Part shown: positions 9,056 through 17,429 of the stretch, one piece after another | Position numbering within the stretch: the first letter of the stretch is position 1 | Layout: each line of letters opens with the position of its first letter | From: Ardenticatenaceae bacterium | GTDB taxonomy: Bacteria > Chloroflexota > Anaerolineae > Promineifilales > Promineifilaceae | Assembly: GCA_020634375.1 (NCBI GenBank) | Contig: JACKBX010000014.1 | Coordinates: forward strand, 19,598-83,597 | Reading direction: 5' to 3' | DNA length: 64,000 bases | Notes under the pieces: generated by a model | Told to the model about the DNA's origin: nothing | The model's input: only the letters and a program-made list of their open reading frames with translations | Database searches by the model: none | Translations under genes and position numbers: made by a program

Positions 9056-10014
9056 AAATCAGGTAATTCGCGCAGCAAACGGCCGTAATTCCCCCCCACC
9101 CGCTTGCCCGCCGCACCAACAGGGCCAGGAATCAGGCGGCCAACCAGCCCCGCCAGCACACGCGGCAGCGCCGCCAGCGCCAGCACCGCCTTATACACCG
9201 CCGCCGACCTCACGCCATAATTCTTACGAAAATAATGCACCTTCCCCCGGTACAACTCAATAAACATCTTGTCCGCCACCTGCTGCGTGCTTTGCCCACC
9301 ATAATGCACCACCTGCGACTGCGGAACCCAATACAACAACCACCCCGCCCGCCGAATACGGAAGCACAAATCCACCTCTTCCGAATACATGAAGTAGCTG
9401 TCATCCAGCAGCCCCACCGCGTCCAACACGCTGCGGCGCAGCATGAAAGATGCGCCTTGAATGATGTCTACGGGATGGGGAACGGCCGTATCCCAGCGAT
9501 CCATGCGATACACCCCATACGCCGCCAGCGCATCCAAATGAAACAGCCGCCACAACTCACGGGACAGCGTCGGCAAAGGGTGGCACGACGGATGTTGCAG
9601 CGAGCCATCCCCATTCAGCAGCATAGACCCCGCCCCGCCCGCCTCAGGATGCCCGTCCAAAAACGCCGCCAGCGCCGTCAACGCCCCCGGCTTCACCTCC
9701 GTATCCGGGTTCAGCAGCAGCACATACTCTCCCCCACTCCGTGTAATCGCCCGATTATTCCCCCCCGCAAACCCCAGATTGTCCTCACTCTCCAACAGCA
9801 GCGCCTGCGGAAAATCCTCGCGCACCATCGCCGCACTGCCATCATGCGAACAGTTATCCACCACCCACACCTCAAACGCACAATCCGGCGGATACGCATA
9901 CACCGCAGCCAAACAATCATGCAACAACTGCCGCGTATTCCAACTCACAACCACAATAGAGAGCTTCAGCGCAACTGACGATTGACGATTGACGATTGAC
10001 GATTGATTTGCCAC
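9052..10014 (-). CDS. Glycosyltransferase family 2 (rhamnosyltransferase-like)
   Basis: About 320 residues, GT-A fold. It has SIVVVSWNTRQLLHDCL at the N-terminus, WVVDNCSHDGSAAMV, NLGFAGGNNRAI, the metal site LLLNPDTEV (DxD-like) and the acceptor-side FYFMYSEEVDLCFRIRRAGW-type motif (here SYFMYSEEVDLCFR). A C-terminal hydrophobic stretch lies near AVYKAVLALAALPRVLAGLVG. No ATG lies near the conserved start; GTG at 10012-10014 is proposed, only a few bases after the upstream stop. The first about 17 residues would then be encoded by a heptamer repeat (9976-10006), so the true start could be a CTG closer to LKLSIVVV. Confidence 0.8.
   Translation of the reverse strand: MANQSSIVNRQSSVALKLSIVVVSWNTRQLLHDCLAAVYAYPPDCAFEVWVVDNCSHDGSAAMVREDFPQALLLESEDNLGFAGGNNRAITRSGGEYVLLLNPDTEVKPGALTALAAFLDGHPEAGGAGSMLLNGDGSLQHPSCHPLPTLSRELWRLFHLDALAAYGVYRMDRWDTAVPHPVDIIQGASFMLRRSVLDAVGLLDDSYFMYSEEVDLCFRIRRAGWLLYWVPQSQVVHYGGQSTQQVADKMFIELYRGKVHYFRKNYGVRSAAVYKAVLALAALPRVLAGLVGRLIPGPVGAAGKRVGGNYGRLLRELPDL
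9976..10006. repeat. Tandem heptamer TGACGAT, four copies
   Basis: Four exact head-to-tail copies of TGACGAT plus a partial copy, at the junction of two minus-strand genes. A second degenerate 7-bp run (CCACTTG/CCACCTG words) covers about 10010-10050 and encodes the Ser-Gly-Gln-Val tail of the adjacent O-antigen ligase-like protein. Confidence 0.85.
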
Positions 10015-10018
10015 CTGC

Positions 10019-11464
10019 TTACTTACCACTTGCCACCTGCCCACTTGCCTCTTTCCTCGCCAACAACATTTGCTCAATCGCCACCAGCCCACCCATAAAA
10101 ATCCAGGGCAGCAAACTGGTACGCATGGCGCGAATGGTGGCATTGTAGACATAAGGCAAGAACCAATCGCCCAACATCCCGGCGGCAAACGTCGCCACAA
10201 TGCCGCCCAGCGTGCCGTACACATACGCCTCCAAAAAGCCCCCTTTAGGCACAATCTGGTGCAGCCGCCATGCCAACCGCAAAATTTCCCAGGCAAACCA
10301 CAGGATACAAATCAGCCCCAAGATGCCCGTTTGCGCCACAATATCCACATATTGATTATGCGAATTAAACTGCACATACCAACCTAAAATTGGGAAAAGC
10401 TGTGTGTAATAACTGTAGTTGGCCGGACCTAAGCCCAACAACGGGCTAATCTTCACAATCTCGCCGATGATGCGCCACGCTTCCAGGCGCGTGGTCTCGC
10501 TGTACGAATTGTCACCGATGTACAACAGGTTATCCATCAGACTCTGTATCTGCGTCAATACAGCCAGCCCGCCAAACAGCGTCGCCATGAACGCCTGGCG
10601 CGGCATTCCCACCCACAGCGCCACCATCAGCGCCACCAAAGGCGGCAGCCAGCCAGACACCCAGGCCCGCGCCGGCCCCAGCGAAATGTACAACGCACCC
10701 AACGTCACCGCCATCAACGCGGCCCGCCAGCGAATGTGCAGCGTTTTGTTAAACACCGCTTGCGTGAAGGACAGCGGCACAATCCACGTCCAAAACATGC
10801 CGCCGGAGGCGACCTGCTGCGAATAAACCATCATCACCAAACGCAGCGTGAAGGGGATCATGCGGCCAAAAATCATCCCCGCCCCCACCAGGATGAACAT
10901 GAAAACAATCGCCATCAGCCAGCGCTCATCGCGCACCTGATTTGCCACCATCAAATAGACGGCCACGCTGATGACGAGGATCAGAATGCCGCCAAACTGC
11001 CCATTCAGCGGCGCAGGCGTCACGGGATACCAGGGCAGTTGGCCGTTGATGAAGGCCAAAATTGTGACCAGCACAAACAGGAAAAGGGGCGCTGTTGTGC
11101 GCGATTTGACCATTGAGAATTGGCGCTTGATGATCGCCATGTCAAACAGCCACAATGCTGTCAGCCCGGAGGCCAGCACGGCCGCTGTGCCAATCACGTA
11201 AATCACTTCCATCTTAAAGACATGGCTGGCAACAATGAGCAGGACAAATCCGAGGGGGGGCCAACGCAGCAAAACGGCCGTACCCACCAACACCACCGGA
11301 GTCGCCACCACAAGCAACGTCAACTTGAGCGATAGCCCATACAAGGCAAAAGCCACGCTGCCCAGCAGCGCCCCGGCAACCACCAAAAACCGCAGCAGCA
11401 GCAAGCGGTTCTTTTGCAGCCAATGCTGCAAACGGTGAGTGGGGTGCAAATCAGTGATGTGCAT
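10019..11464 (-). CDS. O-antigen ligase/polymerase-like membrane protein (Wzy/WaaL family)
   Basis: About 481 residues with many hydrophobic helices (LLLLRFLVVAGALLG, LTLLVVATPVVLVG, APLFLFVLVTILAFING). A large loop follows LEAWRIIGEIVKISPLLGLGPANYSYY and NSHNQYVDIVAQTGILGLI. The G-x-G-P-x-N and HNxY-x-D-x-x-A-x-x-G motifs are those of the Wzy_C/O-antigen ligase family, which polymerises or transfers glycan outside the membrane. The ATG at 11462-11464 (MHITDLHP) overlaps the upstream gene by 14 bases. The extreme C-terminus (ASGQVASGK) is encoded by heptamer-repeat DNA. Confidence 0.82.
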   Translation of the reverse strand: MHITDLHPTHRLQHWLQKNRLLLLRFLVVAGALLGSVAFALYGLSLKLTLLVVATPVVLVGTAVLLRWPPLGFVLLIVASHVFKMEVIYVIGTAAVLASGLTALWLFDMAIIKRQFSMVKSRTTAPLFLFVLVTILAFINGQLPWYPVTPAPLNGQFGGILILVISVAVYLMVANQVRDERWLMAIVFMFILVGAGMIFGRMIPFTLRLVMMVYSQQVASGGMFWTWIVPLSFTQAVFNKTLHIRWRAALMAVTLGALYISLGPARAWVSGWLPPLVALMVALWVGMPRQAFMATLFGGLAVLTQIQSLMDNLLYIGDNSYSETTRLEAWRIIGEIVKISPLLGLGPANYSYYTQLFPILGWYVQFNSHNQYVDIVAQTGILGLICILWFAWEILRLAWRLHQIVPKGGFLEAYVYGTLGGIVATFAAGMLGDWFLPYVYNATIRAMRTSLLPWIFMGGLVAIEQMLLARKEASGQVASGK

Positions 11465-12656
11465 GGGCAATCTCATCTATCAAGTGCAAGAGTTTGGGGG
11501 TAACGGCCGTATAATCATACATTCGCCACACCAACTCATACGCCTTCTCAGTCAGTGTACGCCGCAGGTCGGCGTCTTGCAACAGCCGCGCCACCTCGTC
11601 GGCAAACGCCTGCGGCTCATCCGCCTGCAAAAAATGCTCGCCGGGCTGCGCATCCAGCCCTTGCGCCCCTTTGCTGGTTGCCACCACCGGCGTGTGCAAA
11701 GCCATCGCCTCCAAGATTTTCAGCCGCGTGCCGCCGCCCGTTTGCAGCGGAGCCAGGCTAACCCACGAACCCGCAACGTAAGTGCGCACATCATCCACAA
11801 AACCGACATGCTGCACATGTTTGCCGGGGGGCAACTGCCGTCCCGCCTGATTCCCGGTAATGACCAACCGCGCCTGCGGAACCTGCGCCAACACCAGCGG
11901 CCACACCTGCAAAATGAACCACTTCATCGCCTCATAATTGGGCGCAAAACTGAACGAACCGGTGTAAATGAGCGTGTCCGGCTGCGGCGCAGCGGCGACA
12001 TCGGCGTAGGCGGCCACATCAATGCAGTTGGGCAGCAGTTCCACGCGCAGCCAGGGGCTGCCCAGCCCTTTGCCGCCCACGCGCCGCCGCAGCAGTTCCC
12101 GCTCTGGCTCGGAGGCCACCGTCACAGCGGCGAATTTTGCCATCAGCCCGGCCATGTAATGGCGGTGCTTGGCCCAGGTCAGGCCGTAGCGCAGCCGCTG
12201 TTTGAAGGTGGCCGCCTGCGCGTACTCTTCGTAAATCACGCCCATCTCCACCTCTTCAAACAGGGCGGGCGCTCCGCCAAAGTAGGGTTGATACCCGGCC
12301 ATGCGCGTTTGCGAGGCAATGATCAGGTCGTGGGGAACGGCCGTCAGCGTCTCCGTAATCGCCTCGGCCATCTGCGGGGAAAAGGTGTCAATCACCGAAC
12401 GCGGTTTGAGGCTAAAAAAGCCCAACTTCGCCCGCAAGCTGTGCGGATCAAACCAGGACGTGGGCACAACCCGCACCTCGCGGCAAATCTGGCGCAGTTC
12501 GGGCACATCCGGGTCCGCATCCGGCTGATCGGCAAAGCTGATTAGCGTCACCTCATGCTGCGCCGCCAGCCCGCGCAGCAAATTATAAATTCGCAGCTTC
12601 GAGCCGTTATTCGCTGGAAACGGAAACCACATGGAGAGGAATAAAATACGCATCAT
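11451..12656 (-). CDS. Glycosyltransferase family 4
   Basis: 401 residues. It begins MMRILFLSMWFPFPANNGSKLRIYNLLRGLA. The donor domain has LIYTGSFSFAPNYEAMKWFI, RLVITGNQAG, VGFVDDVRTYVAGSWVSLAPLQTGGGTRLKILEAMALHTPVVATSKGAQGL and EHFLQADEPQAFAD. This is the same subgroup as 7697-8932. It is followed downstream by the Wzy-like gene with a 14-base overlap, implying one transcript. Confidence 0.85.
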   Translation of the reverse strand: MMRILFLSMWFPFPANNGSKLRIYNLLRGLAAQHEVTLISFADQPDADPDVPELRQICREVRVVPTSWFDPHSLRAKLGFFSLKPRSVIDTFSPQMAEAITETLTAVPHDLIIASQTRMAGYQPYFGGAPALFEEVEMGVIYEEYAQAATFKQRLRYGLTWAKHRHYMAGLMAKFAAVTVASEPERELLRRRVGGKGLGSPWLRVELLPNCIDVAAYADVAAAPQPDTLIYTGSFSFAPNYEAMKWFILQVWPLVLAQVPQARLVITGNQAGRQLPPGKHVQHVGFVDDVRTYVAGSWVSLAPLQTGGGTRLKILEAMALHTPVVATSKGAQGLDAQPGEHFLQADEPQAFADEVARLLQDADLRRTLTEKAYELVWRMYDYTAVTPKLLHLIDEIAHAHH

Positions 12657-12662
12657 TTATGC

Positions 12663-12695
12663 AGGTGACAGGCACTTCAAAAGTGCCTGTCACCT
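12663..12695. terminator. Perfect 15-bp inverted repeat (AGGTGACAGGCACTT)
   Basis: Arms of 15 bp with a three-base loop lie between two minus-strand genes, directly after the GT2 gene that is read leftwards. It could end that gene's transcript or stabilise its 3' end. A T-tract is not evident. Confidence 0.65.
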
Positions 12696-12698
12696 TAA

Positions 12699-13592
12699 TT
12701 ACGCCTGGCGCATTCCCCAGCGCCGCGCCCAAAAGTCGCGTATGCCCTGCCACATCGCATCGCGGTGGCCGCGCATGTCGCGCCATTTCGGCTTCACCGT
12801 CCAACTGGTGAGGGTACGCGCCAGTTGCAGCCAGGTGCGCAGCCATATGCCCGCTGAGGCGTGATGCTTTTGCAGTGCCAGCAGGCGGTTGCGCGTGGCG
12901 TAGTAGGTCACGTTGGGCGACGGCCGATAATCACGCTGCACGCCCTTATGCCACAATTTGGCCTGCGGTACGTGCATAATGCGCCAGCCAGCCCGCTGCG
13001 CCCGCAAGCACCACTCCGTTTCTTCCCAATAGTAGAAGAAACGCTCGTCCAACATGCCCACCTGCTTGATGACGGCGCGGCGCACCAAAATGGCGCAGCC
13101 GGAAATCCAGTCTACGGCGCGAGGTGCGGGGAACTGCCCCTGGTCGGGTTCATTTTCGGCGATGTGCGTCGCTTCCAAATAGCGGCTCATCTGCCCGCCC
13201 GCCGACTGAATCACGTCCGGCTCGTTGTGGTGGTAAACCATCGGCCCAACGATGCCGATTTGCGGATCAGCCTGTGCTGTCGCCATCATTTGGCTGATGC
13301 AATCCGGGGCGAGAATGGTGTCTTCATTGAGGACAAACACCCAATCGGCCCCGGCCGCCAGCGCCGCTTCGATGCCGACGTTGTTGTTGCCCGCGTAACC
13401 TTTATTGTCCGTCAATTCGATGACGCGCACGGCCGTAAACTGCGCCCGAATCGCCTCAACTGACCCATCGCTGGAAGCGTTGTCCAGCACAATGATGTCG
13501 TGATCGGCGTAATCATTCTCGGCCAACGACGCCAGACAAGCCAGCGTATCTTCGCGGCGGTTGGTGTTGAGGATAATGGTGGTTACGTTCAT
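12699..13592 (-). CDS. Glycosyltransferase family 2
   Basis: 297 residues, GT-A fold. Visible motifs are MNVTTIILNTNRREDTLACLASL, IIVLDNASSDGSVEAI, NKGYAGNNNVGIEAAL, the DxD-like VFVLNEDTILAPDC, and FFYYWEETEWCLRAQRAGWRI. It belongs to the rhamnosyl/galactofuranosyl-type family. The C-terminal quarter is basic with a hydrophobic run. The last sense codons are followed directly by the hairpin at 12663-12695. Confidence 0.84.
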   Translation of the reverse strand: MNVTTIILNTNRREDTLACLASLAENDYADHDIIVLDNASSDGSVEAIRAQFTAVRVIELTDNKGYAGNNNVGIEAALAAGADWVFVLNEDTILAPDCISQMMATAQADPQIGIVGPMVYHHNEPDVIQSAGGQMSRYLEATHIAENEPDQGQFPAPRAVDWISGCAILVRRAVIKQVGMLDERFFYYWEETEWCLRAQRAGWRIMHVPQAKLWHKGVQRDYRPSPNVTYYATRNRLLALQKHHASAGIWLRTWLQLARTLTSWTVKPKWRDMRGHRDAMWQGIRDFWARRWGMRQA

Positions 13593-13597
13593 GGAAG

Positions 13598-13659
13598 AAG
13601 ATAGAGTGTAGAGTATAGAGATAGAGATGAGGCATTCTTCCCTCTATCTCTACACTCTA
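13598..13659. repeat. Heptamer repeat with inverted arms (TAGAGTG/TAGAGTA/TAGAGAT words)
   Basis: One arm is built of TAGAG-type 7-bp words and the other is the complement of them (CTCTATCTCTACACTCTAG). It lies between two minus-strand genes, and its right end supplies the TAG stop of the epimerase gene. Close relatives of the same word occur at 20317-20390. Confidence 0.85.
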
Positions 13660-14661
13660 GCTTTTCTGCAAAAGCCAGGCTTTGGGGAAGTTTTTGGTGA
13701 CTTCGATATTGCCGAATTCGCTGCTGGAGCGGGCGCCGTGCTGCTTGACCCAATCGGCCATGCGTTTGAGTCCGTCGTCGAGGCTGGTTAACGGCCGTTC
13801 CCCAAACACACGCTGCACTTTGGCGTGCGAGGAGTAAGCGTGCCACACTTCGTTGCGGGCGGGCAGGTGGATCAGGTCGAGTTCGATGTTCATGGCCTTG
13901 GCAACGGCCGTTGCCAAATCATTCACACTATACGGCGTATCCGCGCCAATATTAAACACCTGGTTATACGCCTCTGGCATGTGGATGGCGTCCGCCATAA
14001 TCGGCGTCATGTCGCCAATGTAGCTAAACGCCCGCGACTGCGAGCCATCGCCAAACACCGACATCGGCTTACCCTGCAATAGCTGGTTCATGAAAATGCC
14101 AACCACATTGCGGTACTTGTCGCCAATATTTTGCCGCTCGCCATACACATTGTGCGGGCGGAAAACGACGTAATTGAGGTCAAACATCTCTTTGCAGGCT
14201 GCCAGCTCATGCTCGACGGCCAGTTTTGCCACGCCGTAGGAATCTTCGGGGTGCGGGATGGTTTCTTCCGTCATCGGCAGTTCGGCGCTGGTTCCGTACA
14301 CGGCAATGGACGAGGTGAACACGAAGCACTTCACATCGGTGTTGATGGACGCATTAATCAGGTTCACGCTGCCAATAAGGTTGTTAGTGTAGTTGAAGTG
14401 TTTGATGAAATGGCTCAACCCTTCGGCGGCGTAGGCGGCCAGATGGTACACGTACTCAAATTGTTCGGCGGCAAACAGGTCGTTGATGGTCTCCACATCG
14501 GTGATGTCGGCTTTGACGAAGCGGGCACCTTCGACCACGTTGTCCACAAATCCGCCGCTCAAATCGTCGAGGGCGACGACATCGTGCCCGCGATTGACCA
14601 GCTCTTCGACGAGGTGCGACCCGATGAAACCAGCGCCGCCTGTTACTAAAATTTTGCTCAT
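13657..14661 (-). CDS. NAD-dependent epimerase/dehydratase (extended SDR)
   Basis: 334 residues from the ATG at 14659-14661. It has KILVTGGAGFIGSHLVEEL (NAD-binding GxxGxxG), VVALDDLSGG, the catalytic SYGVAKLAVEHE (YxxxK) near residue 145, and VVFRPHNVYGERQNIGDKYRNVVGIF. This matches UDP-glucose 4-epimerase/UDP-glucuronate-epimerase relatives that prepare nucleotide sugars. A frame extending to 14778 exists, but the Rossmann motif immediately after this ATG decides the start. The stop codon lies in a heptamer repeat. Exact sugar substrate unknown. Confidence 0.83.
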   Translation of the reverse strand: MSKILVTGGAGFIGSHLVEELVNRGHDVVALDDLSGGFVDNVVEGARFVKADITDVETINDLFAAEQFEYVYHLAAYAAEGLSHFIKHFNYTNNLIGSVNLINASINTDVKCFVFTSSIAVYGTSAELPMTEETIPHPEDSYGVAKLAVEHELAACKEMFDLNYVVFRPHNVYGERQNIGDKYRNVVGIFMNQLLQGKPMSVFGDGSQSRAFSYIGDMTPIMADAIHMPEAYNQVFNIGADTPYSVNDLATAVAKAMNIELDLIHLPARNEVWHAYSSHAKVQRVFGERPLTSLDDGLKRMADWVKQHGARSSSEFGNIEVTKNFPKAWLLQKS

Positions 14662-14693
14662 ACGAAAACTCCTTGTAAGGATGAAGGATGAAG

Positions 14694-15827
14694 TTAACCG
14701 AAGATGGTTTGGTAGTACGGCCGTATCGCTGAACGGTTCACCAACGCCATCAACAACAACGGCACGGCCACGCCGCACACAATCAACAAGGGCATCAATA
14801 GAATTTGGTAAGCCAACACCTGCGGGAAATAATGGTAGCTGGCGCGGGCCACGAACTCTAACACAGGCGCGTGAACCAGATAGATGCCAAACGATTTTGT
14901 GCCCAAATCGCTCCAGAATTTGGCGAGGGGCAAATTGAATTTATCGAAGGCCAGAAATGTGAAGAGGAAGGCGCCGGAATATACTTCGTCCAACAGGGTG
15001 CGCGTGGGCGTCAGCCATTCTGCGCCGGATTGGTGGAAGAGGAATTCCCATTCAAACAGGGCAAGGAAGAAGGAAACGGCCGTAGCCCCCAACAACACCC
15101 ACTTCCACCGCGCCAACCACGCCTTGAACACAGGCAAATGAAAACCGCTTGCCAACCCCACCGCAAACCAAAAAACAGATTGCGGGAAAAACCAAGCTGG
15201 CGTAAGCCGTAGAATTTGCTCGGCGATGGGCATATCCATCTCCAAAATCACCGCATAGCGCGAAAGCGACACCAACAAGAGCAACAAACCCGTTACCAGC
15301 AGCAGCGGCTTCCATTGCTTCTTTGCCAGTGGAACCAACAGCGGCGACAACAAAAACAGTTGGGTGATCAGCGGGACGTAATAATAGGGTGCGGCCGTGC
15401 GTCCAAACAGCAAATTCTGCAAATAACCCAATGGCGTACCCAATATTCGCTGTGTAGGGTCGTCAATCCAGCGCAGCGCCGCGTTCATCGCAAAAATGAC
15501 CACAGACCAAATCAGGTAGGGAATGAGTAGATTTTTGACGCGGTTGCCCACCACAGACCAAGCCACTGTCTCTCGGTTGCGCCCGGTAGCAAAGGCAATA
15601 AAAAATCCCGACACAAACAAAAATGCGGGAATGCTGAACATGATCACCTGTTCCATCACGCGCAGGCCGTAGTAAGATGCGCTGCCCAATTGCGAAAAAT
15701 TGGGCACACTGCCGCCCCAATAGCGATCCGTCCACCAAAACAGGGCCGTAAAGCCCCAGCCCGAAGCGTGATTGATGACAGCCCCCAAGACCCCCAGCCC
15801 ATTCAACCACAACAAGCGTTTAATCAT
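14694..15827 (-). CDS. Acyltransferase 3 family membrane protein
   Basis: About 377 residues with some ten hydrophobic helices, starting MIKRLLWLNGLGVLGAVINHASGWGF. The His after the first helix, the R-x-x-N-LLIPYLIWS segment (NRVKNLLIPYLIW), and SFGIYLVHAPVLEF near the C-terminus are characteristic of AT3/OafA-like proteins, which acylate glycans across the membrane. The ATG at 15825-15827 aligns with that of its neighbour (MVRRLLYLNG), which is a clear paralogue: two copies in tandem, divergent in sequence. It may attach an acyl group supplied by the nearby carrier-protein module; that is inference. Confidence 0.82.
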   Translation of the reverse strand: MIKRLLWLNGLGVLGAVINHASGWGFTALFWWTDRYWGGSVPNFSQLGSASYYGLRVMEQVIMFSIPAFLFVSGFFIAFATGRNRETVAWSVVGNRVKNLLIPYLIWSVVIFAMNAALRWIDDPTQRILGTPLGYLQNLLFGRTAAPYYYVPLITQLFLLSPLLVPLAKKQWKPLLLVTGLLLLLVSLSRYAVILEMDMPIAEQILRLTPAWFFPQSVFWFAVGLASGFHLPVFKAWLARWKWVLLGATAVSFFLALFEWEFLFHQSGAEWLTPTRTLLDEVYSGAFLFTFLAFDKFNLPLAKFWSDLGTKSFGIYLVHAPVLEFVARASYHYFPQVLAYQILLMPLLIVCGVAVPLLLMALVNRSAIRPYYQTIFG

Positions 15828-15846
15828 AAAGTGTCCTAACTCGGCA

Positions 15847-15912
15847 AGATTTGTCAAATCTTAAAGATTTGACAAATCTGAGAACCGCCACGCCAACTAA
15901 TTTTTGCGTGGC
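15847..15912 (-). terminator. Two adjacent hairpins after the acyltransferase gene
   Basis: Reading leftwards from the upstream acyltransferase gene there is first GCCACGC...GCGTGGC (15887-15912, with an A-rich loop on that strand). It is followed by a perfect 15-bp repeat AGATTTGTCAAATCT...AGATTTGACAAATCT (15847-15879). Together they could act as a terminator or processing barrier between the two paralogous acyltransferase genes. Confidence 0.6.
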
Positions 15913-15914
15913 TG

Positions 15915-17021
15915 CTAACCAAAAATGTATGTATAAAACCGCCGCGCCGGAGAGAGGTTAATCAGGTACATCATCAGCAGCGGAATGCCCATCCCGGTGA
16001 CGATGATGATGGGCACAAACAAAATCTGATAGCCCAACACGGCCGGAGCAACGTGGTAAATACCCCGCGCTACCACTTCCATCACGGGGATGTGCGCCAG
16101 GTAGATGCCAAATGATTTTGTGCCCCAATCGCTAACGCGCTTCATCTGTGGCAGCGGCATTTTGTCGAAGGCGATGAAGGCCAGCAGCATGGACGCAGAG
16201 TAGATGCTGTCGAGCAGCGTCTCGCGGGTGTCAATCCACTGCTGCCCGGAGTGGCGCAATATCCACTCCCATTCGAGTACGCCAAGTGGGATGAGGAGTA
16301 CGGCCGTTCCCAAAAACACCCACCGCCAACGATACAACGCCTGCTTGAAACTGGTCAGATTAAAGCCAACGACAATGCCCAGCGTGAACCAGAGGAAACG
16401 GGTAGGGAAAAACCACTTGGGAATCATCCCCAAGCGCAGCAGCCAATCGGGTACATCCAGGTGCAGCAGCATCGGGAACTGCATGGCGTGAATGAGCAAC
16501 TGCACGAAAACGGCGATTGCCAGCAGCAGCTTCCAGCGCTTCTTTGCCAGCGGCACAATGAAGGGGGAAATGGCATACAGTTGAATGAGCAGCGGAATGT
16601 AATAATAGGCGGGGGTCATATTGCCAATGAGGAAGCTCACCAAATATTGTTTGGGCGTCCACACAGTCCCCTGTACAAACAGCATAAGCAACGCCAACGC
16701 GCCCCACAACACATAGGGTACGATGAGGTTTTTCACCCGCGCCCCAATGAGCGGCCAGCCAATATTGTCTTTGCGTCCGGTGGCAAAGGCGATGAAGTAA
16801 CCGGACACAAACAGAAAGACCGGGATGGCGGCCATCACGGTTTGTTCCATGATTCGCAGGGCGTAGTAGGAGGGGGTGTTTTTTAGGCTGAAGGGTACGG
16901 CCGTTGCCCCCAAATACACCTTATCCCACGCAAACAACGCCGTAAACCCCCACCCCGTCGAGTGAAACAAAATCACCGCCACAATCGCAATGCCATTGAG
17001 ATAAAGCAACCGTCTAACCAT
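15915..17021 (-). CDS. Acyltransferase 3 family membrane protein
   Basis: About 368 residues from the ATG at 17019-17021 (MVRRLLYLNGIAIVAVILFHSTGWGF). It has the AT3 hallmarks: His after the first helix, RVKNLIVPYVLWG, and KSFGIYLAHIPVMEVVARG near the C-terminus. It is a paralogue of 14694-15827, with conserved short motifs such as YYALRIMEQ, FLFVSGYFIAFATGR and PAYYYIPLL. It lies between the carrier-protein gene and the paralogue, so an acyl donor made by the adenylation/carrier/dehydrogenase genes is an attractive but untested substrate. Confidence 0.82.
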   Translation of the reverse strand: MVRRLLYLNGIAIVAVILFHSTGWGFTALFAWDKVYLGATAVPFSLKNTPSYYALRIMEQTVMAAIPVFLFVSGYFIAFATGRKDNIGWPLIGARVKNLIVPYVLWGALALLMLFVQGTVWTPKQYLVSFLIGNMTPAYYYIPLLIQLYAISPFIVPLAKKRWKLLLAIAVFVQLLIHAMQFPMLLHLDVPDWLLRLGMIPKWFFPTRFLWFTLGIVVGFNLTSFKQALYRWRWVFLGTAVLLIPLGVLEWEWILRHSGQQWIDTRETLLDSIYSASMLLAFIAFDKMPLPQMKRVSDWGTKSFGIYLAHIPVMEVVARGIYHVAPAVLGYQILFVPIIIVTGMGIPLLMMYLINLSPARRFYTYIFG

Positions 17022-17043
17022 GCTGCAAGGCCTCAAAACAAGC

Positions 17044-17093
17044 GAGCGGCGAGTGGCGAGCGCCAAACTTGTCACTCACCACTCGCCACTCAC
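17044..17093. repeat. Heptamer repeat with inverted arms (GCGAGTG words)
   Basis: GCGAGCG GCGAGTG GCGAGCG words face ACTCGCC ACTCACC words on the other arm. It lies between the carrier-protein gene and the acyltransferase gene. Confidence 0.8.
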
Positions 17094-17111
17094 CCCTATT
17101 CCAAAAGTCTT

Positions 17112-17348
17112 TTAATATTGCGCCAGATAATCGGACAAAGCCTTGACGCTCTGGAAGTTTTCAAAGACCACATCTTCATCTGGGACTTGAATATTGAAAC
17201 GTTCCTCAATAAAGGCCACCATCTGCAAAATGCCCAGAGAGTCAATGATGCCGTTGCTCAACAAATCATCAACGGCTTTCAAATCCCCTTTGCGGCCACG
17301 CAGCAGCTCATCTTTAATGTACCCTAGCAAAATGTTTTCTCTGTCCAT
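17112..17348 (-). CDS. Free-standing acyl/peptidyl carrier protein
   Basis: 78 residues with the 4'-phosphopantetheine attachment motif LSNGIIDSLGILQMVAF; the Ser of DSL near residue 36 carries the arm. Acidic C-terminal half (VPDEDVVFENFQSVKALSDYL), the usual four-helix ACP length. It sits 69 bases downstream of an amino-acid-adenylation-type enzyme and near an acyl-CoA-dehydrogenase-like gene. It is therefore more likely a PCP loaded with an aminoacyl group than the fatty-acid ACP. No PPTase gene is seen nearby. Confidence 0.88.
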   Translation of the reverse strand: MDRENILLGYIKDELLRGRKGDLKAVDDLLSNGIIDSLGILQMVAFIEERFNIQVPDEDVVFENFQSVKALSDYLAQY

Positions 17349-17386
17349 GTGTAATCCTCCGTCAATCTATTGATTTACTCACTAAA

Positions 17387-17429
17387 CCGTGAAACGTAAA
17401 ACGTGAAAAGAAATCTATCACGTTTCACT
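17387..17429. repeat. Heptamer repeat with inverted arms (GTGAAAC words)
   Basis: CGTGAAACGTAAAACGTGAAAA on the left faces CACGTTTCAC on the right. The right arm supplies the TGA stop of the adenylation-enzyme gene. The same word family recurs at 38575, 41022, 42602 and 63332. Confidence 0.85.

Noticed and set aside
11439..12545. A 368-residue plus-strand frame opposite another GT4 gene
   Set aside because: Same antisense shadow; the minus-strand gene has all GT4 motifs.
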